A stretch of 64,000 nt of DNA from Ruminiclostridium papyrosolvens C7 (GCF_000421965.1 NZ_ATAY01000030.1:1-64000), one strand, 5' to 3'; shown: positions 10,598-20,712, counted from the first letter of the stretch. Notes: generated by a model not told the origin, from the sequence alone. Numbers and translations are program-made.

Positions 10598-11654
10598 GCG
10601 TATTAGTGATAGTGTTAGAATACTTGGATATTTGGATGCTGCGGTTAATAGAACATATTACTTCGAGTATTATATAAATCAAGGAGGAGATGCTTTAACC
10701 TCTGAAAATTTTACTGTTGAAAGGCTCCTTAATTCTCAGATAATAAGCTTCTCTTTGAATATGGGAAAAGAAATAAATAAGGTTTTATTTGAGAATTACT
10801 ACTACGATATAGAGCTTACAACCAAACTCGATGAGTATTCTATAATCATTGATCCCGAGAAAAATTCCGAATTCTATGATAATTTGTCACTTGATTCGTC
10901 CATCCCTTGGTATGTAAATTTATCAATAAACCATAATATTACAAAGCTAGTTGCAGACAGTTATGAGAAAAGCAAGAGGCTATTGGGAAAACTTGAAAAC
11001 TTGAAAAAAAGCTTGTTAAAGGTGTACATTACCGGAGAAATTGTTGGTGATGTTAATTCATACAGGGAGTGGGTTGCGAAAAAGAACAGCAATAAAAAAA
11101 ATCTGGATACTTTTTTAAACATGGAGGGGCTGAACGGAGAAAGTGTCAGCGGGTTTGATGCAGCAATTAAAGCTGTAATTCCAAACTTTAATATTGACAG
11201 AAGATTCAGATGGAATTCACTCAGGGAAGAGGATGGAGAAGCAAGGGAAATCCTTTTAAGAGAATACAATGAATTCAGACAGCTTCTGGGGCAGATTAAG
11301 TCATACCGTGAAAATGGTGAAGATAATGAAGAGGTTGATTTGGTGACAGTTTATTCTAGACTGATGGATTACGACGGTGTCGGAGAGGTGGCATTGTCAA
11401 CTTTGCTTAATACCATAAATAATAAGTACTTTCCTATATTCTCCAGGAGTCTTTGCGGATATATGAAAATGGTGGGGTTTGAGATTGATCAAAATATCGA
11501 AAGCAACAGAAAGATTGCCATGAAGTATAATAATTATCAAGTTGGATTAAACCAGATGATTCAATCCTTTGGGAATTATCTGAATGACCATAAGAATAGC
11601 TACGATGCCTTAAATTACTATTTAAGACACGGTTTGAAACTATTCGAACTGTAG
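10587..11654 (+). CDS. Unknown 355-residue protein paired with MBL hydrolase
   Basis: I do not recognise this family. The start at 10587 follows GGAGGGAG and overlaps the MBL gene by 11 bases. No signal peptide or membrane segment is seen. The middle (about 125-245) is rich in Lys, Glu and Arg and probably helical. Near residues 258-295 the text YDGVGEVALSTLLNTIN then FPIFSRSLCGYM resembles the 'GxGxxxASxLLxxxNPxxFPI' helical motif found in McrB-like and other defence-associated proteins. That likeness is weak. The tight coupling with a MBL enzyme suggests a two-component unit, perhaps for defence or nucleic-acid handling. Confidence 0.6.
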   Translation: MCPERISDSVRILGYLDAAVNRTYYFEYYINQGGDALTSENFTVERLLNSQIISFSLNMGKEINKVLFENYYYDIELTTKLDEYSIIIDPEKNSEFYDNLSLDSSIPWYVNLSINHNITKLVADSYEKSKRLLGKLENLKKSLLKVYITGEIVGDVNSYREWVAKKNSNKKNLDTFLNMEGLNGESVSGFDAAIKAVIPNFNIDRRFRWNSLREEDGEAREILLREYNEFRQLLGQIKSYRENGEDNEEVDLVTVYSRLMDYDGVGEVALSTLLNTINNKYFPIFSRSLCGYMKMVGFEIDQNIESNRKIAMKYNNYQVGLNQMIQSFGNYLNDHKNSYDALNYYLRHGLKLFEL

Positions 11655-11732
11655 GATATATTTACTACACCTCTTTAAAATGGTAAGATTAGTAAATAGT
11701 GTATATTACTTTAATTTTAAGGAGGGCTAAAA

Positions 11733-12442
11733 ATGAACAGTTTTAGAAAAGTAAAGTGGTTTTTGCTATGACTCTGGTATTGGCTTTGTTGATTACCTGT
11801 GGGACATTCCCTGCAGCGGCTCAGGGAAGTGGTTTAGTTATTGGTGATGCAAATGGGGATGGAACTGTCAATATGACTGACTTGGCTATACTGAATCAAT
11901 ACATAGCCGGTTACATATCGGCGTTTCCGTATGATATGGCAGACTATACAATGGATGTTAATGATGACGGATATATTAACCAACAAGATGCTGACCTGCT
12001 GACCAGGTTTATATCAGGCTCGCTGGCATCACTACCTGCAGCAGACATAATAAATAACATGCCGCAAACAGTGTTTCAATATAGCTATACAAATGGTGCA
12101 TGGATTTATACAAGTATGAGATTAAGTATAGATAATCAAGGAAATATTTACACCAGCGGAAACGTAACACCAAAAGTCGACCCCTCGACGGTAAAAGTAC
12201 CAAGATTTGAGCTTGAGGCAATGTATATGGATTTATATTTGGCATCGCAAGGCACAATATCAAACCCTCGGAATGCCGCTTGCGATATGGGGTTACATGT
12301 TTATGGGGGGAATATCGTAAAGAATGGATATTTTCAGAGTGTATTTTTGAAGGAATACGGCGATATTGATCAGGAAAATCTTTCACCATACACTCAGACT
12401 TTGGTGGATTGGCTTAACGGTTATATAGATTTGATATACTAA
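11733..12442 (+). CDS. Secreted dockerin protein with unknown C-terminal domain; signal peptide frameshifted
   Basis: A strong AAGGAGGG (11719-11726) serves ATG 11733, but that frame ends at a TGA at 11769. The rest is open in the -1 frame from 11756 on. Adding one A in GTAAAGTGG (11751-11759) would give a continuous signal peptide, MNSFRKVKVVFAMTLVLALL, ending at AAAQG. Then comes a type I dockerin with two repeats (GDANGDGTVNMTDLAILNQY; DVNDDGYINQQDADLLTRF). The final 130 residues are unrecognised and start after LPAADIINN. An N-terminal dockerin is the same order as in the CotH protein nearby. It would be secreted and join the cellulosome if the frame is intact. An internal GTG (11756) or ATG (11768) start would give a shorter signal peptide. 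Confidence 0.75.
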
Positions 12443-12558
12443 AAGCTATAGTAAGCAAATGCATAATGATATATAATATAGATTGCAGATGTTTGCAAAT
12501 ATTATACATAGATAGGGGAATATGTAAACGCATGGTAGAATCAGGTAAAGAATTTATA

Positions 12559-13002
12559 ATGGAAAATGTTCTGTCTCTCAGAAAAAAGATGACTCAGAGA
12601 CAATTAGACGACGAAATGGAGAAAATAGGAGAGTTTCTTCAAAGTAATGGTGCAACTCAGGCTGGGCCCATAGTTACGGTAACTTTTTCAATTGATACAA
12701 AAAACAAAGAACCTATATTGGACATGGAAATACTTGTACCTATGGATAAGGTTTTGGAACTATCGGGTGACTATGTATTCAAACCTTTATTTCGAGTAAC
12801 AAATGCAGTTTATGCAAGGCACAAAGGCAATCCGGCTGATTTGCAGAAGACGTACAATGAAATGCTTTTATTTATCCAGGAAAATAATTTGCAGCAGATA
12901 ACAGTAGGGTACAACGTTCTTATCAATGAACCTATGCCCGGACTGACCCTCGATGATATGATTATCGACGTCTACATAGGAATAAATCCAAATATTCTTT
13001 AA
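12559..13002 (+). CDS. GyrI-like small-molecule-binding domain protein
   Basis: The protein has 147 residues if it starts at ATG 12559 (MENVLSLRKK); the frame is open further upstream, but that part looks non-coding. The sequence after residue 30 alternates beta strands and ends with MIIDVYIGI, like the effector-binding domain of GyrI/BmrR/AraC-type proteins. No DNA-binding domain is attached. The ribosome site is weak. It lies between a dockerin gene and a terminator, with no clear functional partner. Family assignment is moderate, function unknown. Confidence 0.65.
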   Translation: MENVLSLRKKMTQRQLDDEMEKIGEFLQSNGATQAGPIVTVTFSIDTKNKEPILDMEILVPMDKVLELSGDYVFKPLFRVTNAVYARHKGNPADLQKTYNEMLLFIQENNLQQITVGYNVLINEPMPGLTLDDMIIDVYIGINPNIL

Positions 13003-13074
13003 TTTAAAATTTTTATATGTGTAATATTTGAAATTGTTAATTGCAGGTAATTTAAGAGAAAATAACGGAGATAA

Positions 13075-13118
13075 AAAAAGGCATCAATCAGAAATAATTG
13101 CTGATTGATGCCTTTTAA
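13075..13118. terminator. Bidirectional terminator
   Basis: AAAAAGGCATCAATCAG (13075-13091) pairs with CTGATTGATGCCTTTT (13101-13116). A and T runs on both sides allow it to end transcripts from the GyrI-like gene and from the CotH gene on the other strand. Confidence 0.85.
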
Positions 13119-13248
13119 TATATATGCCAAATTGCTACTCAAAGTAGTACTACAGTTTTCTTTGAAAGGTACCTCCCCGCTTTTGGCTTAGAATGTTTGT
13201 ACTATCTCGCCCAAGAGGAGGATATTATATGGCTGCATTGCTTCTGAA

Positions 13249-15111
13249 TCAGCCACCCCACCCGGGCCATCCGGGATTAGTGTTTGTAGTTGGTTTCCAT
13301 CCGGATTTATCCAACCAGGCAGCCCTTTGGAGCAGAAAGTTCTGTATAATTGTTATTTGTTCTTCCCAGGTCTGGGTTGTTTGTGTACTGAAACCACCTA
13401 CAGTAGTAGTACCCAAGTTATTCCACTTCTGGAAGTTGCGTTTAGCACCGTTTGTTAAAGGTAATGTCAGCTTTTGAACCAGTGCTTTTAGCTGTGTATC
13501 AGAAAGAGGTCCGCTGCGTAATTCCTGCCAGCGCGCGCTGATCTTGCTTTGGAAAGCAGGATCCTGCATAAGCGTGTAGTACCAGTCGCATGTGGAATTC
13601 ATACCAAACATTGGTTGAAACTGCCAGCCTTCTACGTAGTTTGTTGAACCCATCATACCTGTTACACAATTGTAGGCCAGATCATAGTCCCAAAGAGGCC
13701 CGGCGGCAAGCTTTGCACCACGGTCCTTATATATGTAGGTGCTACGCATGTATGAGTCGCCTTCACGGGCAATCTCATTACCTATAATGTAATTTATGAA
13801 GGAATCAACGTCGATATAAGCAGGATATCCGCTGGTTGGGTCAGAAGGATTTGTACTGTGGATAGAATTATGCACCTTTTGAATGTAGTTACTTATCCAA
13901 GTCAATTGTTCAGGTAACAAATCATCTGGATCTGTTATCTCAAGATCGTTCCAGCCGGATCCTTTCACCAATGGTCCGTCAGTTGCCATCATGTTGAACT
14001 GCATCAGGTAACCTCCAGTAATATTTGGTTCTGTAAGATCATCGTCCTTGAGCTTTTTGATATTGACACGGTCCTTGTCTATTTCCAGTGTTTCTGTTAG
14101 CAAATACACACCTTGGTAGTCTGCAGAGGATAATGGTTGATTATCAAGATTCAGGTATACTTCAACAAATTTGTACCTTGGTGCTTTTAATCCCATACTG
14201 GCTCCTAATTCATAAGCAAGAGCATTTCTTATAAGAGATTTATCGGGGAAAGGTGAGAGTAATGCCCAGTCGCCGTCTCCCGGCATACCCAGCAGAGGAT
14301 ACTTGGCATCCTCATTTTTGTTATCCCACAATTCAAGACGATAAGGAGTCTTTTCGTAATTAGCGGAAGACTGACCACGTACATGAAAACCTGCGCGAGT
14401 GGCAACTGTAGGCGTTTGTAATAATGAAGCTTCGTTGTTCTGTGGCTCCATCAGCATAACTGCAACGTCTTTGTAGTCACGAGCAGGTTTTCCTCCACCG
14501 TAGGCATCCAGAATCAATACGGGGAGATCATGCTTGGCATTTATAGCACTTGCAACATAGATTGCAGTACCCATATTACCGCTTACAGCTCCGTTTACAA
14601 AGGATTGGGCTCTCAACTGTGTTGTCTTTGTAAACGACAAAGGACTGCTATATAAAGGAGAACTTGCGGTAGGAACACTTCCGTCGGTTGTATAACGAAT
14701 TTGAGAGTTAGCAACTTTTGAGCTCAAAGACACTGAGACCTGGTTGCTGAAAGTACAGCTTGGCACAGAGAAAACGATATCCCCGATCAATTGAGCCGCA
14801 GGAGTATTATCTCCGGGAGTTGTATTATTATCTGCCGGAAACTTAGTAATAATGTGCAGAATATATTGTTTCATTAATGATAAATCAATAGCATCTATGT
14901 TGCCGTCTCCATTTACATCGGCTGCTGTAGGATTACTTATAGTTATACTGCCGAAAAGGTAACCCTTCATAATGGAATAGTCTATAGAATCTATTGAACT
15001 GTCCGAATTCAGATCTCCGTACACTGTAGCTGCGCTAATATTTGTCATAGGTAATAGTACAGTAAAGAGAGCAAAGAATGCTGACAAAATTAGCAAACGA
15101 CTTTTTTTCAT
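13249..15111 (-). CDS. Secreted CotH-domain protein with N-terminal dockerin
   Basis: The protein has 620 residues; the start at 15111 follows AGGAGGT. It has a signal peptide of about 27 residues, then a type I dockerin (about 31-92: GDLNSDSSIDSIDYSIMKGY and DVNGDGNIDAIDLSLMKQY), a chitobiase/hexosaminidase C-terminal-like beta domain (about 112-175, IRYTTDGSVPTASSPLY), and a CotH kinase-like domain (about 195-560, with RNALAYELGASMGL and GPLWDYDLAYN). CotH of Bacillus is a spore-coat protein kinase; secreted dockerin-CotH proteins are known from cellulolytic clostridia, but their role on the cellulosome is unclear. Transcribed alone, with a long leader. Confidence 0.92.
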   Translation of the reverse strand: MKKSRLLILSAFFALFTVLLPMTNISAATVYGDLNSDSSIDSIDYSIMKGYLFGSITISNPTAADVNGDGNIDAIDLSLMKQYILHIITKFPADNNTTPGDNTPAAQLIGDIVFSVPSCTFSNQVSVSLSSKVANSQIRYTTDGSVPTASSPLYSSPLSFTKTTQLRAQSFVNGAVSGNMGTAIYVASAINAKHDLPVLILDAYGGGKPARDYKDVAVMLMEPQNNEASLLQTPTVATRAGFHVRGQSSANYEKTPYRLELWDNKNEDAKYPLLGMPGDGDWALLSPFPDKSLIRNALAYELGASMGLKAPRYKFVEVYLNLDNQPLSSADYQGVYLLTETLEIDKDRVNIKKLKDDDLTEPNITGGYLMQFNMMATDGPLVKGSGWNDLEITDPDDLLPEQLTWISNYIQKVHNSIHSTNPSDPTSGYPAYIDVDSFINYIIGNEIAREGDSYMRSTYIYKDRGAKLAAGPLWDYDLAYNCVTGMMGSTNYVEGWQFQPMFGMNSTCDWYYTLMQDPAFQSKISARWQELRSGPLSDTQLKALVQKLTLPLTNGAKRNFQKWNNLGTTTVGGFSTQTTQTWEEQITIIQNFLLQRAAWLDKSGWKPTTNTNPGWPGWGG

Positions 15112-15507
15112 AAAAATACCTCCTATAAATAATTTGGGTAAACATTAAAATCAGCGGTTATTTTAAGAAACCGCTTAAATAACTCTGTAGAGTCTACTTT
15201 AAGTAGTTTGCATATAACATAAGTAGGTGCAACAATAAAAGCCTTGGTAAGTCTAAAAAAGATTTCAGCAGGATTATTGAAATTTTATGAGGGAAATAGA
15301 ATTTTTAGGGGGTATTAGGAATGATTTGATTATAAATGAATTATGAAAACACAATAAAATGCTTGAAATATATTTATAAGATTTGCTGAAAATACAATTT
15401 TTTTGACGTCAACCAGGCCGTGAACAGTATATATTTCTTTTAAAATATTGATTTTTCAAGGTTCAGTACAGCTTATAAAAATACTTTTAAAAAAATATTT
15501 TAATACG
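15112..15507 (-). promoter_or_regulatory. Long 5' leader of the dockerin-CotH gene
   Basis: No gene is visible. If the promoter at 15514-15542 is used, the leader is about 395 bases. It contains a hairpin AGCGGTT/AACCGCT (15153-15175) and a 10-base palindrome TTGACGTCAA (15402-15411). I see no known riboswitch. Confidence 0.4.
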
Positions 15508-15513
15508 ATTACA

Positions 15514-15542
15514 ATTATACTCTACATCTCATCCACTTTCAA
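15514..15542 (-). promoter_or_regulatory. Probable sigma-A promoter of dockerin-CotH gene
   Basis: On the minus strand TTGAAA (15542-15537), 17 bases, TATAAT (15519-15514). It is the best match in the 500-base gap. Confidence 0.6.
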
Positions 15543-15628
15543 ACAGATATTACATAAATATACCAATATAGCATAAAATGTTTGTTATATGACATGAATG
15601 GTGCAACACCCCTTTGCCGGTTACACAT

Positions 15629-16948
15629 TTACAGGCTCCAATAAATGTACTCAGGATTAATGAATTCATCTTTGTTTAATGCACCTTTAACGTCAATGAT
15701 GACTTTGCTTTCTTTTGTATCAGCCTTAAACATCTTATCAAAATCGGCTTTTGATAACTTCAAAAACGAATTATGGCTAACGGCCAATACTACTGCATCC
15801 ATATCTCTGATGTCTTCAATAGGTGTCAAATCAATACCATACTCCTGCTTCGCTTCCAAAGCATCAGCTTCGGGGTCAGAAACAACGGGCACAATACCGT
15901 ACTCACTCAGGCTTTCCACTATATCTATAACCCGTGTATTACGGGTATCAGGACAATTTTCTTTAAAAGTAAAGCCAAGTATTGCAATTTTAGAGTTTTT
16001 AACCGATAAGTCGGCCGTAATCATGTTTTTTATAAGATTCTCAACAATGTATTTCCCCATAACATCATTAATTCTTCTGCCGGACAGGATAATTTGAGAA
16101 TGATACCCCAATTGCTCGGCCTTATAGGTAAGGTAATACGGGTCAACACCTATGCAGTGCCCTCCAACCAATCCGGGGGAAAACTTCAGAAAATTCCACT
16201 TTGTTCCGGCCGCTTCAAGTACCGACTTGGTATCAATGTTCATTTTATTAAAAACCATTGCAATTTCGTTCATAAATGCTATATTAATATCTCGCTGGGA
16301 GTTTTCGATAACCTTTGCTGCCTCTGCGACTTTGATTGATTCAGCAGGATATACTCCTGCCTTTATAACCATTGCATATACCTTTGCGATTGTATCAAGG
16401 GAATCAGCATCTATACCAGATACAACTTTTATTATATTTTCAAGCCTGTGCTGCTTGTCGCCCGGATTGATTCTTTCGGGAGAATATCCTACCTTAAAGT
16501 CTTCCCCGCATTTCATGCCTGATTCCTTCTCCAGTATGGGTATACAGATTTCTTCGGTAACGCCGGGATACACAGTGGACTCATATACAACAATTGACCC
16601 TTTGGCAAGATTTCTGCCCACAATGCGGCTTGCCAGTTCTACTGGATTCAGATTGGGAGTATGATCCAATTTAACAGGTGTGGGTACGGAAATAATATAA
16701 AAACCTGCTTCTTTAAGGCGTGCTTCATCCGACGTAAATTCCACGGTAGAATTTTTTATTGCATCATCTCCTACTTCCTTGGTTGGATCTATACCGTTTT
16801 TATATAGATCTATTTTCTCGGTACTTATGTCGTAACCTATGACAGAGGCTCTTTTGGAAAATGCTATAGCAAGAGGTAATCCTACGTACCCAAGGCCTAT
16901 TACTGCTATCTTTTCTTTGCGGTTTAATATATTTTCATACAAACTCAT
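15629..16948 (-). CDS. Nucleotide-sugar 6-dehydrogenase (UDP-GalNAc/UDP-GlcNAc dehydrogenase type)
   Basis: The protein has 439 residues. It oxidises a UDP-sugar at C6 to the uronic acid with two NAD+, supplying surface polysaccharide precursors. Its Rossmann motif is VIGLGYVGLP (15-24), followed by SVPTPV, YESTVYPG and the catalytic-cysteine loop GLVGGHCIGVDPYYL, then the C-terminal UDP-binding domain with ILGFTFKENCPDTRNTR. These features fit the WbpA/TviB/VipA subgroup better than UDP-glucose dehydrogenases. It stands alone, with no glycosyltransferases beside it, which is unusual for this family. Confidence 0.92.
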   Translation of the reverse strand: MSLYENILNRKEKIAVIGLGYVGLPLAIAFSKRASVIGYDISTEKIDLYKNGIDPTKEVGDDAIKNSTVEFTSDEARLKEAGFYIISVPTPVKLDHTPNLNPVELASRIVGRNLAKGSIVVYESTVYPGVTEEICIPILEKESGMKCGEDFKVGYSPERINPGDKQHRLENIIKVVSGIDADSLDTIAKVYAMVIKAGVYPAESIKVAEAAKVIENSQRDINIAFMNEIAMVFNKMNIDTKSVLEAAGTKWNFLKFSPGLVGGHCIGVDPYYLTYKAEQLGYHSQIILSGRRINDVMGKYIVENLIKNMITADLSVKNSKIAILGFTFKENCPDTRNTRVIDIVESLSEYGIVPVVSDPEADALEAKQEYGIDLTPIEDIRDMDAVVLAVSHNSFLKLSKADFDKMFKADTKESKVIIDVKGALNKDEFINPEYIYWSL

Positions 16949-17109
16949 GATAAATCATCCTTAATTTTAGAAGTATATGCTTTCAGGTCATAATGTGATA
17001 AAGTTAGAATATGAGTTAACATATAATATGTTGGAAATTTGCGGCATGTTACACGTTGACTGAAATATAGATATAATAAGCATAGTTGATTGGTTGAAAG
17101 GGTGATGAT

Positions 17110-17895
17110 ATGATATTTTGGTTTTCGGGCACGGGAAATTCACTTTATATTGCAAAAAGCATTGCACAACAAAATGACTTAAAATTAGTATCCATATCTT
17201 CTGTTGTAAACAGTGGAGCAGAATTCTTTGAATATGACCTTGAGGATGGTGAAACAATCGGCTTTGTATTTCCTGTATACGCATGGGCACCTCCCAAAAT
17301 GGTTCTTGATTTTATAAGTAAGCTCAGATTAAAGAACTATAACGACAACTACACCTTTTGTGTCGCTACCTGTGGCGGTAATGTCGGGAACACCGTAAAG
17401 GTTATGGAGGAGAGCCTCAATACAGCAAATATAAAACTTTCAGCCGGATTTTCCGTAATAATGCCAAACAACTATATAGTTATGGGCAACGTAGATTCAA
17501 AAGAGAAGGAAGAAAAAAAGCTTGCTGAAGCAGAAGATACTACTGGAAAAATATCCGAAATTGTTTCTAGGAAAAAGTCAGGTATGTACAATGTGGTAAA
17601 GGGCCCTTTACCCGGGCTGTTTACAGGCGTAATAAGTCCCATGTTTAACAAGTATGCCATTAAAACCGATAGCTTTTTTGCAACTGATAAGTGTAATGGA
17701 TGCGGTATCTGTGAAAAGGTGTGTACCTGCAAAAGTATTAAAGTAGATAAAAGGCCAAAGTGGGGGAAGGAATGTAACCAGTGTCTGGCATGCATACATT
17801 TTTGTCCGACAAAGGCAATACAATTTGGAAAAGGCACCGAAAAAAAAGGACGGTATACCAATCCAAACATAAGTATAAGTGAAATGTCAGAATGA
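17110..17895 (+). CDS. EFR1-type flavodoxin-ferredoxin protein
   Basis: The protein has 261 residues, with the start at ATG 17110 after AAAGGGTGATG. The N-terminal flavodoxin-like domain has the phosphate loop FWFSGTGNSLYIAK (3-16). The C-terminal part has two 4Fe-4S cysteine sets, CNGCGICEKVC and CNQCLACIHFCP. This order is the EFR1 family, cytoplasmic electron carriers common in anaerobes. The redox partner is unknown. It precedes an ABC transporter pair by about 90 bases and may share the transcript. Confidence 0.93.
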   Translation: MIFWFSGTGNSLYIAKSIAQQNDLKLVSISSVVNSGAEFFEYDLEDGETIGFVFPVYAWAPPKMVLDFISKLRLKNYNDNYTFCVATCGGNVGNTVKVMEESLNTANIKLSAGFSVIMPNNYIVMGNVDSKEKEEKKLAEAEDTTGKISEIVSRKKSGMYNVVKGPLPGLFTGVISPMFNKYAIKTDSFFATDKCNGCGICEKVCTCKSIKVDKRPKWGKECNQCLACIHFCPTKAIQFGKGTEKKGRYTNPNISISEMSE

Positions 17896-17984
17896 AAGCG
17901 GCATTGACGAAAGAACCTTCAAAATGATAACATATGGGAAATAATGTATATCTTTACTGCCTGATTGAGAGGGAGAAAGCCCGT

Positions 17985-18745
17985 ATGAATATAATGGAGA
18001 TCCAAAACATTACCAAAACCTATAAACAAAAAAACAAAGGTGGAATTACAGTTCTCAACGGTGTATCCTTGCATATTAGCAAGGGCGAAATGATTGCAAT
18101 CATGGGGCCGTCGGGAAGCGGTAAGACTACCTTTTTGAATATAATCAGTGGCATAGACAGGGCTGAGGTTGGAACAGTGATATTTAATGGCAGGGAATTC
18201 ATGGATATGAATAAATCAGAGATGGCATTGTTGCGCCGGAGACGATGGGCATGGTTTTTCAGGACTTTAACCTGATTGACAGCCTTTCTGTGAAAGAAAA
18301 CATAATGTTGCCCATGATTCTGGAGAAAAAAGAGCCGGCTGTGATAGAGTCGCAACTGCAGAAGCTCTCAGAATTATTGGGAATATCGGATATTCTTGGG
18401 AAAAATACATACGAAATTTCGGGGGGACAGAAGCAGAGGGCAGCTATATGCAGGGCACTTGTAAACGAGCCTGCAGTAATACTCGCTGATGAACCCACAG
18501 GAAACCTTGATTCAAAGTCATCAAAGGACGTTATGCAATACCTCAATAAGGTTAATCAGGAGTGCAGAACCAGTGTACTAATGGTAACCCATGACTCAGT
18601 TGCTGCAAGTTATTGCAACCGGGTAGTACTTTTACGAGACGGAAGGATAATAACAGAGATTTGCAAAAAAGAGTCAAGAAAACAATTTTTTAAGGAAATT
18701 CTCGATGTACTTTCTTTAATCGGCGGTGATACAGATGAATTTTAA
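17985..18745 (+). CDS. ABC transporter ATPase (BceA/MacB-like), frameshifted
   Basis: The start at ATG 17985 follows GAGAGGGAG. Walker A is GPSGSGKTT, signature ISGGQKQRAAICRAL, Walker B VILADEPTGNLD and H-loop MVTHD. The frame shifts by -1 near 18225-18245: the first frame reads LLRRRR then fails, while the next frame continues MGMVFQDFNLIDSLSV, the Q-loop expected at this point. A single missing base close to GACGATGGG explains it. With the base restored the protein is about 253 residues. The gene overlaps the permease by 11 bases. Such pairs remove bacteriocin-like antibiotics or lipids from the membrane. No sensor kinase is adjacent. Confidence 0.88.
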
Positions 18746-20639
18746 TTCCATAGCCTTAAAGATGTTTCGAACAAACTATAAACGGTATTTGCTTTATTTT
18801 ATTTGTAATACCTTTTCCATTGCGCTATTTTATTGCTTTGCTGCATTATTCACAAATAAGTCATTTATGGACAAAACATCAGAAATCAGTATGGTATCCA
18901 GCAATGTTATCGCTCCAAGCGTTTTTATTTCAATATTCCTTGTTCTGTTTGTACCATTTTCCCACAATGCGTTCCAAAAGCTGCGGAGAAACGATTACGG
19001 GATACTCATGACTTTGGGAATGACGGAAAAGGAAATTTTTATTAACATCTTATTTGAAAACGGAATGATTGCCTTGATTTCCATTGTAACGGGCTTGATT
19101 GCAGGAACTTTGGTTTCAATGGGCTTTTTTGGTTTTATTATATACGTAGTCGGTATAAGAAACGTAACCTTTGGCATAAACCTGAAAGCATATGTAGTAA
19201 CAATACTGTTTTACGGTGTGATATTTATTTTGACTGTAATAATAAGTATACTTCAATCCTTCAAAATGCAAATAATAGATATGATAAAGGAGAGGTATAA
19301 GGCTGATAAAGGCGGTAAGTCATCCCGAATTGTATTTTGCATTGGAATAGTTATTCTGATTATTTCAATAGTGCTTATGCCGGCAAACAACCATATTCAG
19401 CGGGGGAATATGTGGTTTATAAGTATGTTGGTCTGTTGTGGGGCCACCTATTTGATTTTAAGCAATTCCGAAGTAATTCTGTTGTTTATAGAAAAAAGGT
19501 TTAAAAATTTTTACATTAGGAATTGTCTGTTCTTAGGAGATCTGAAATACCGTTTTCATACAACGAAAAAAGTTACTTTTACTATGATATGGCTGTTTGT
19601 TTTTGCAATCTTTTTTATGGGCTTATGTACAGTTACATATCCTTCCATGCTTGAAAGCGCAGTTACATACACCCCGTATCATATGGTATACCTTGAGATT
19701 TACGGTATGAACAAAATTTCTGATTATGACCTTAACAAAATATTTGAAAATGGAGCTACTAAGGTTACTGAACAGAAATCAGTTGAAGTTCTAAGAGGGA
19801 CTTTAAATGTATTATCAGCTTCAAAGGTTAATGAAGTTTTCAATACGGACTATCATGTTGCAAAAGGAAAATTTCTGATGCTATACCAATATGATTTACA
19901 AGATGGGTATGAGCATTCTTTTCTTTCCGTGCCTGTAGTAAATATTCCCTGTAATGACGGTGACCTTGCCTTAAAGTCTGCGGGAGAGGATATAAGAATA
20001 CTATTTGGTGATAATAATGCTCTGTCTGACTTTACACTAATAGTTAATGAGGCTGATTATCGGCAAATAAAAAAAGCCTCCCGTAATTACGAGGCTGGGA
20101 ATATAAAGATGTTTAAATTTGCAGAATGGAGAAAATCAGGAGAAATTTTAGATAAGCTGAAGCAAAAACAATATCAAGTAAATTCCACAATTGAACCTAA
20201 GTATTACAAAATGTCCTCAAGGTTGGGTGAATATAATCTTAAAAAACAATCATCAGTGTTTTTAATATTTGTTGAAACCTTTGTTTTTCTTTTATTTTGG
20301 GCTTCTGCAAATATAATTCTTTATTTGAAATTACAATTAGAATTTGAAGATGAGCAAAGAAAATTCATGAGCTTATATAAAATGGGAATACGTGAAGTTG
20401 AGTTCCGAAACCTTGCTAATAAAAACCATGGATTCATGTTTTTGCTTCCGGTTTTAGCGGGAGCCGTTATTGCAATCTTTTATATTTATTTCGCAAGCGA
20501 ATACTATAATAGGTATTATAGATGGCTTAGTGTGGGGTACTGCAGCATTATTTCAGTTATAATTATTTTACTTCAGACAGGTTTTGTGAAAACATATACA
20601 AATTCCTTCTTAAAGCGTATTCTAAAAGGTATTTTATAA
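18735..20639 (+). CDS. FtsX-like ABC permease (BceB-type)
   Basis: The protein has 634 residues; ATG 18735 is preferred to the upstream GTG 18726 because MNFNSIALKMF is the usual beginning of this family. It has about ten membrane segments: one at the N-terminus, groups at about 50-250 and 280-300, and three at the end, with a large extracellular domain (about 310-510). This is the BceB/VraG layout of permeases in peptide-antibiotic detoxification. It overlaps the ATPase gene and ends at a terminator. Confidence 0.88.
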   Translation: MNFNSIALKMFRTNYKRYLLYFICNTFSIALFYCFAALFTNKSFMDKTSEISMVSSNVIAPSVFISIFLVLFVPFSHNAFQKLRRNDYGILMTLGMTEKEIFINILFENGMIALISIVTGLIAGTLVSMGFFGFIIYVVGIRNVTFGINLKAYVVTILFYGVIFILTVIISILQSFKMQIIDMIKERYKADKGGKSSRIVFCIGIVILIISIVLMPANNHIQRGNMWFISMLVCCGATYLILSNSEVILLFIEKRFKNFYIRNCLFLGDLKYRFHTTKKVTFTMIWLFVFAIFFMGLCTVTYPSMLESAVTYTPYHMVYLEIYGMNKISDYDLNKIFENGATKVTEQKSVEVLRGTLNVLSASKVNEVFNTDYHVAKGKFLMLYQYDLQDGYEHSFLSVPVVNIPCNDGDLALKSAGEDIRILFGDNNALSDFTLIVNEADYRQIKKASRNYEAGNIKMFKFAEWRKSGEILDKLKQKQYQVNSTIEPKYYKMSSRLGEYNLKKQSSVFLIFVETFVFLLFWASANIILYLKLQLEFEDEQRKFMSLYKMGIREVEFRNLANKNHGFMFLLPVLAGAVIAIFYIYFASEYYNRYYRWLSVGYCSIISVIIILLQTGFVKTYTNSFLKRILKGIL

Positions 20640-20672
20640 GATTGACTTATAGATGTGCAAATTCAGTTTTAC

Positions 20673-20712
20673 AGCTCCCATGGGTTAACTAATTAACCTT
20701 TGGGAGTTTTTA
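20673..20712 (+). terminator. Terminator after ABC permease
   Basis: CTCCCATGGGTTAA (20675-20688) pairs with TTAACCTTTGGGAG (20693-20706), then TTTTTAT. Confidence 0.82.
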
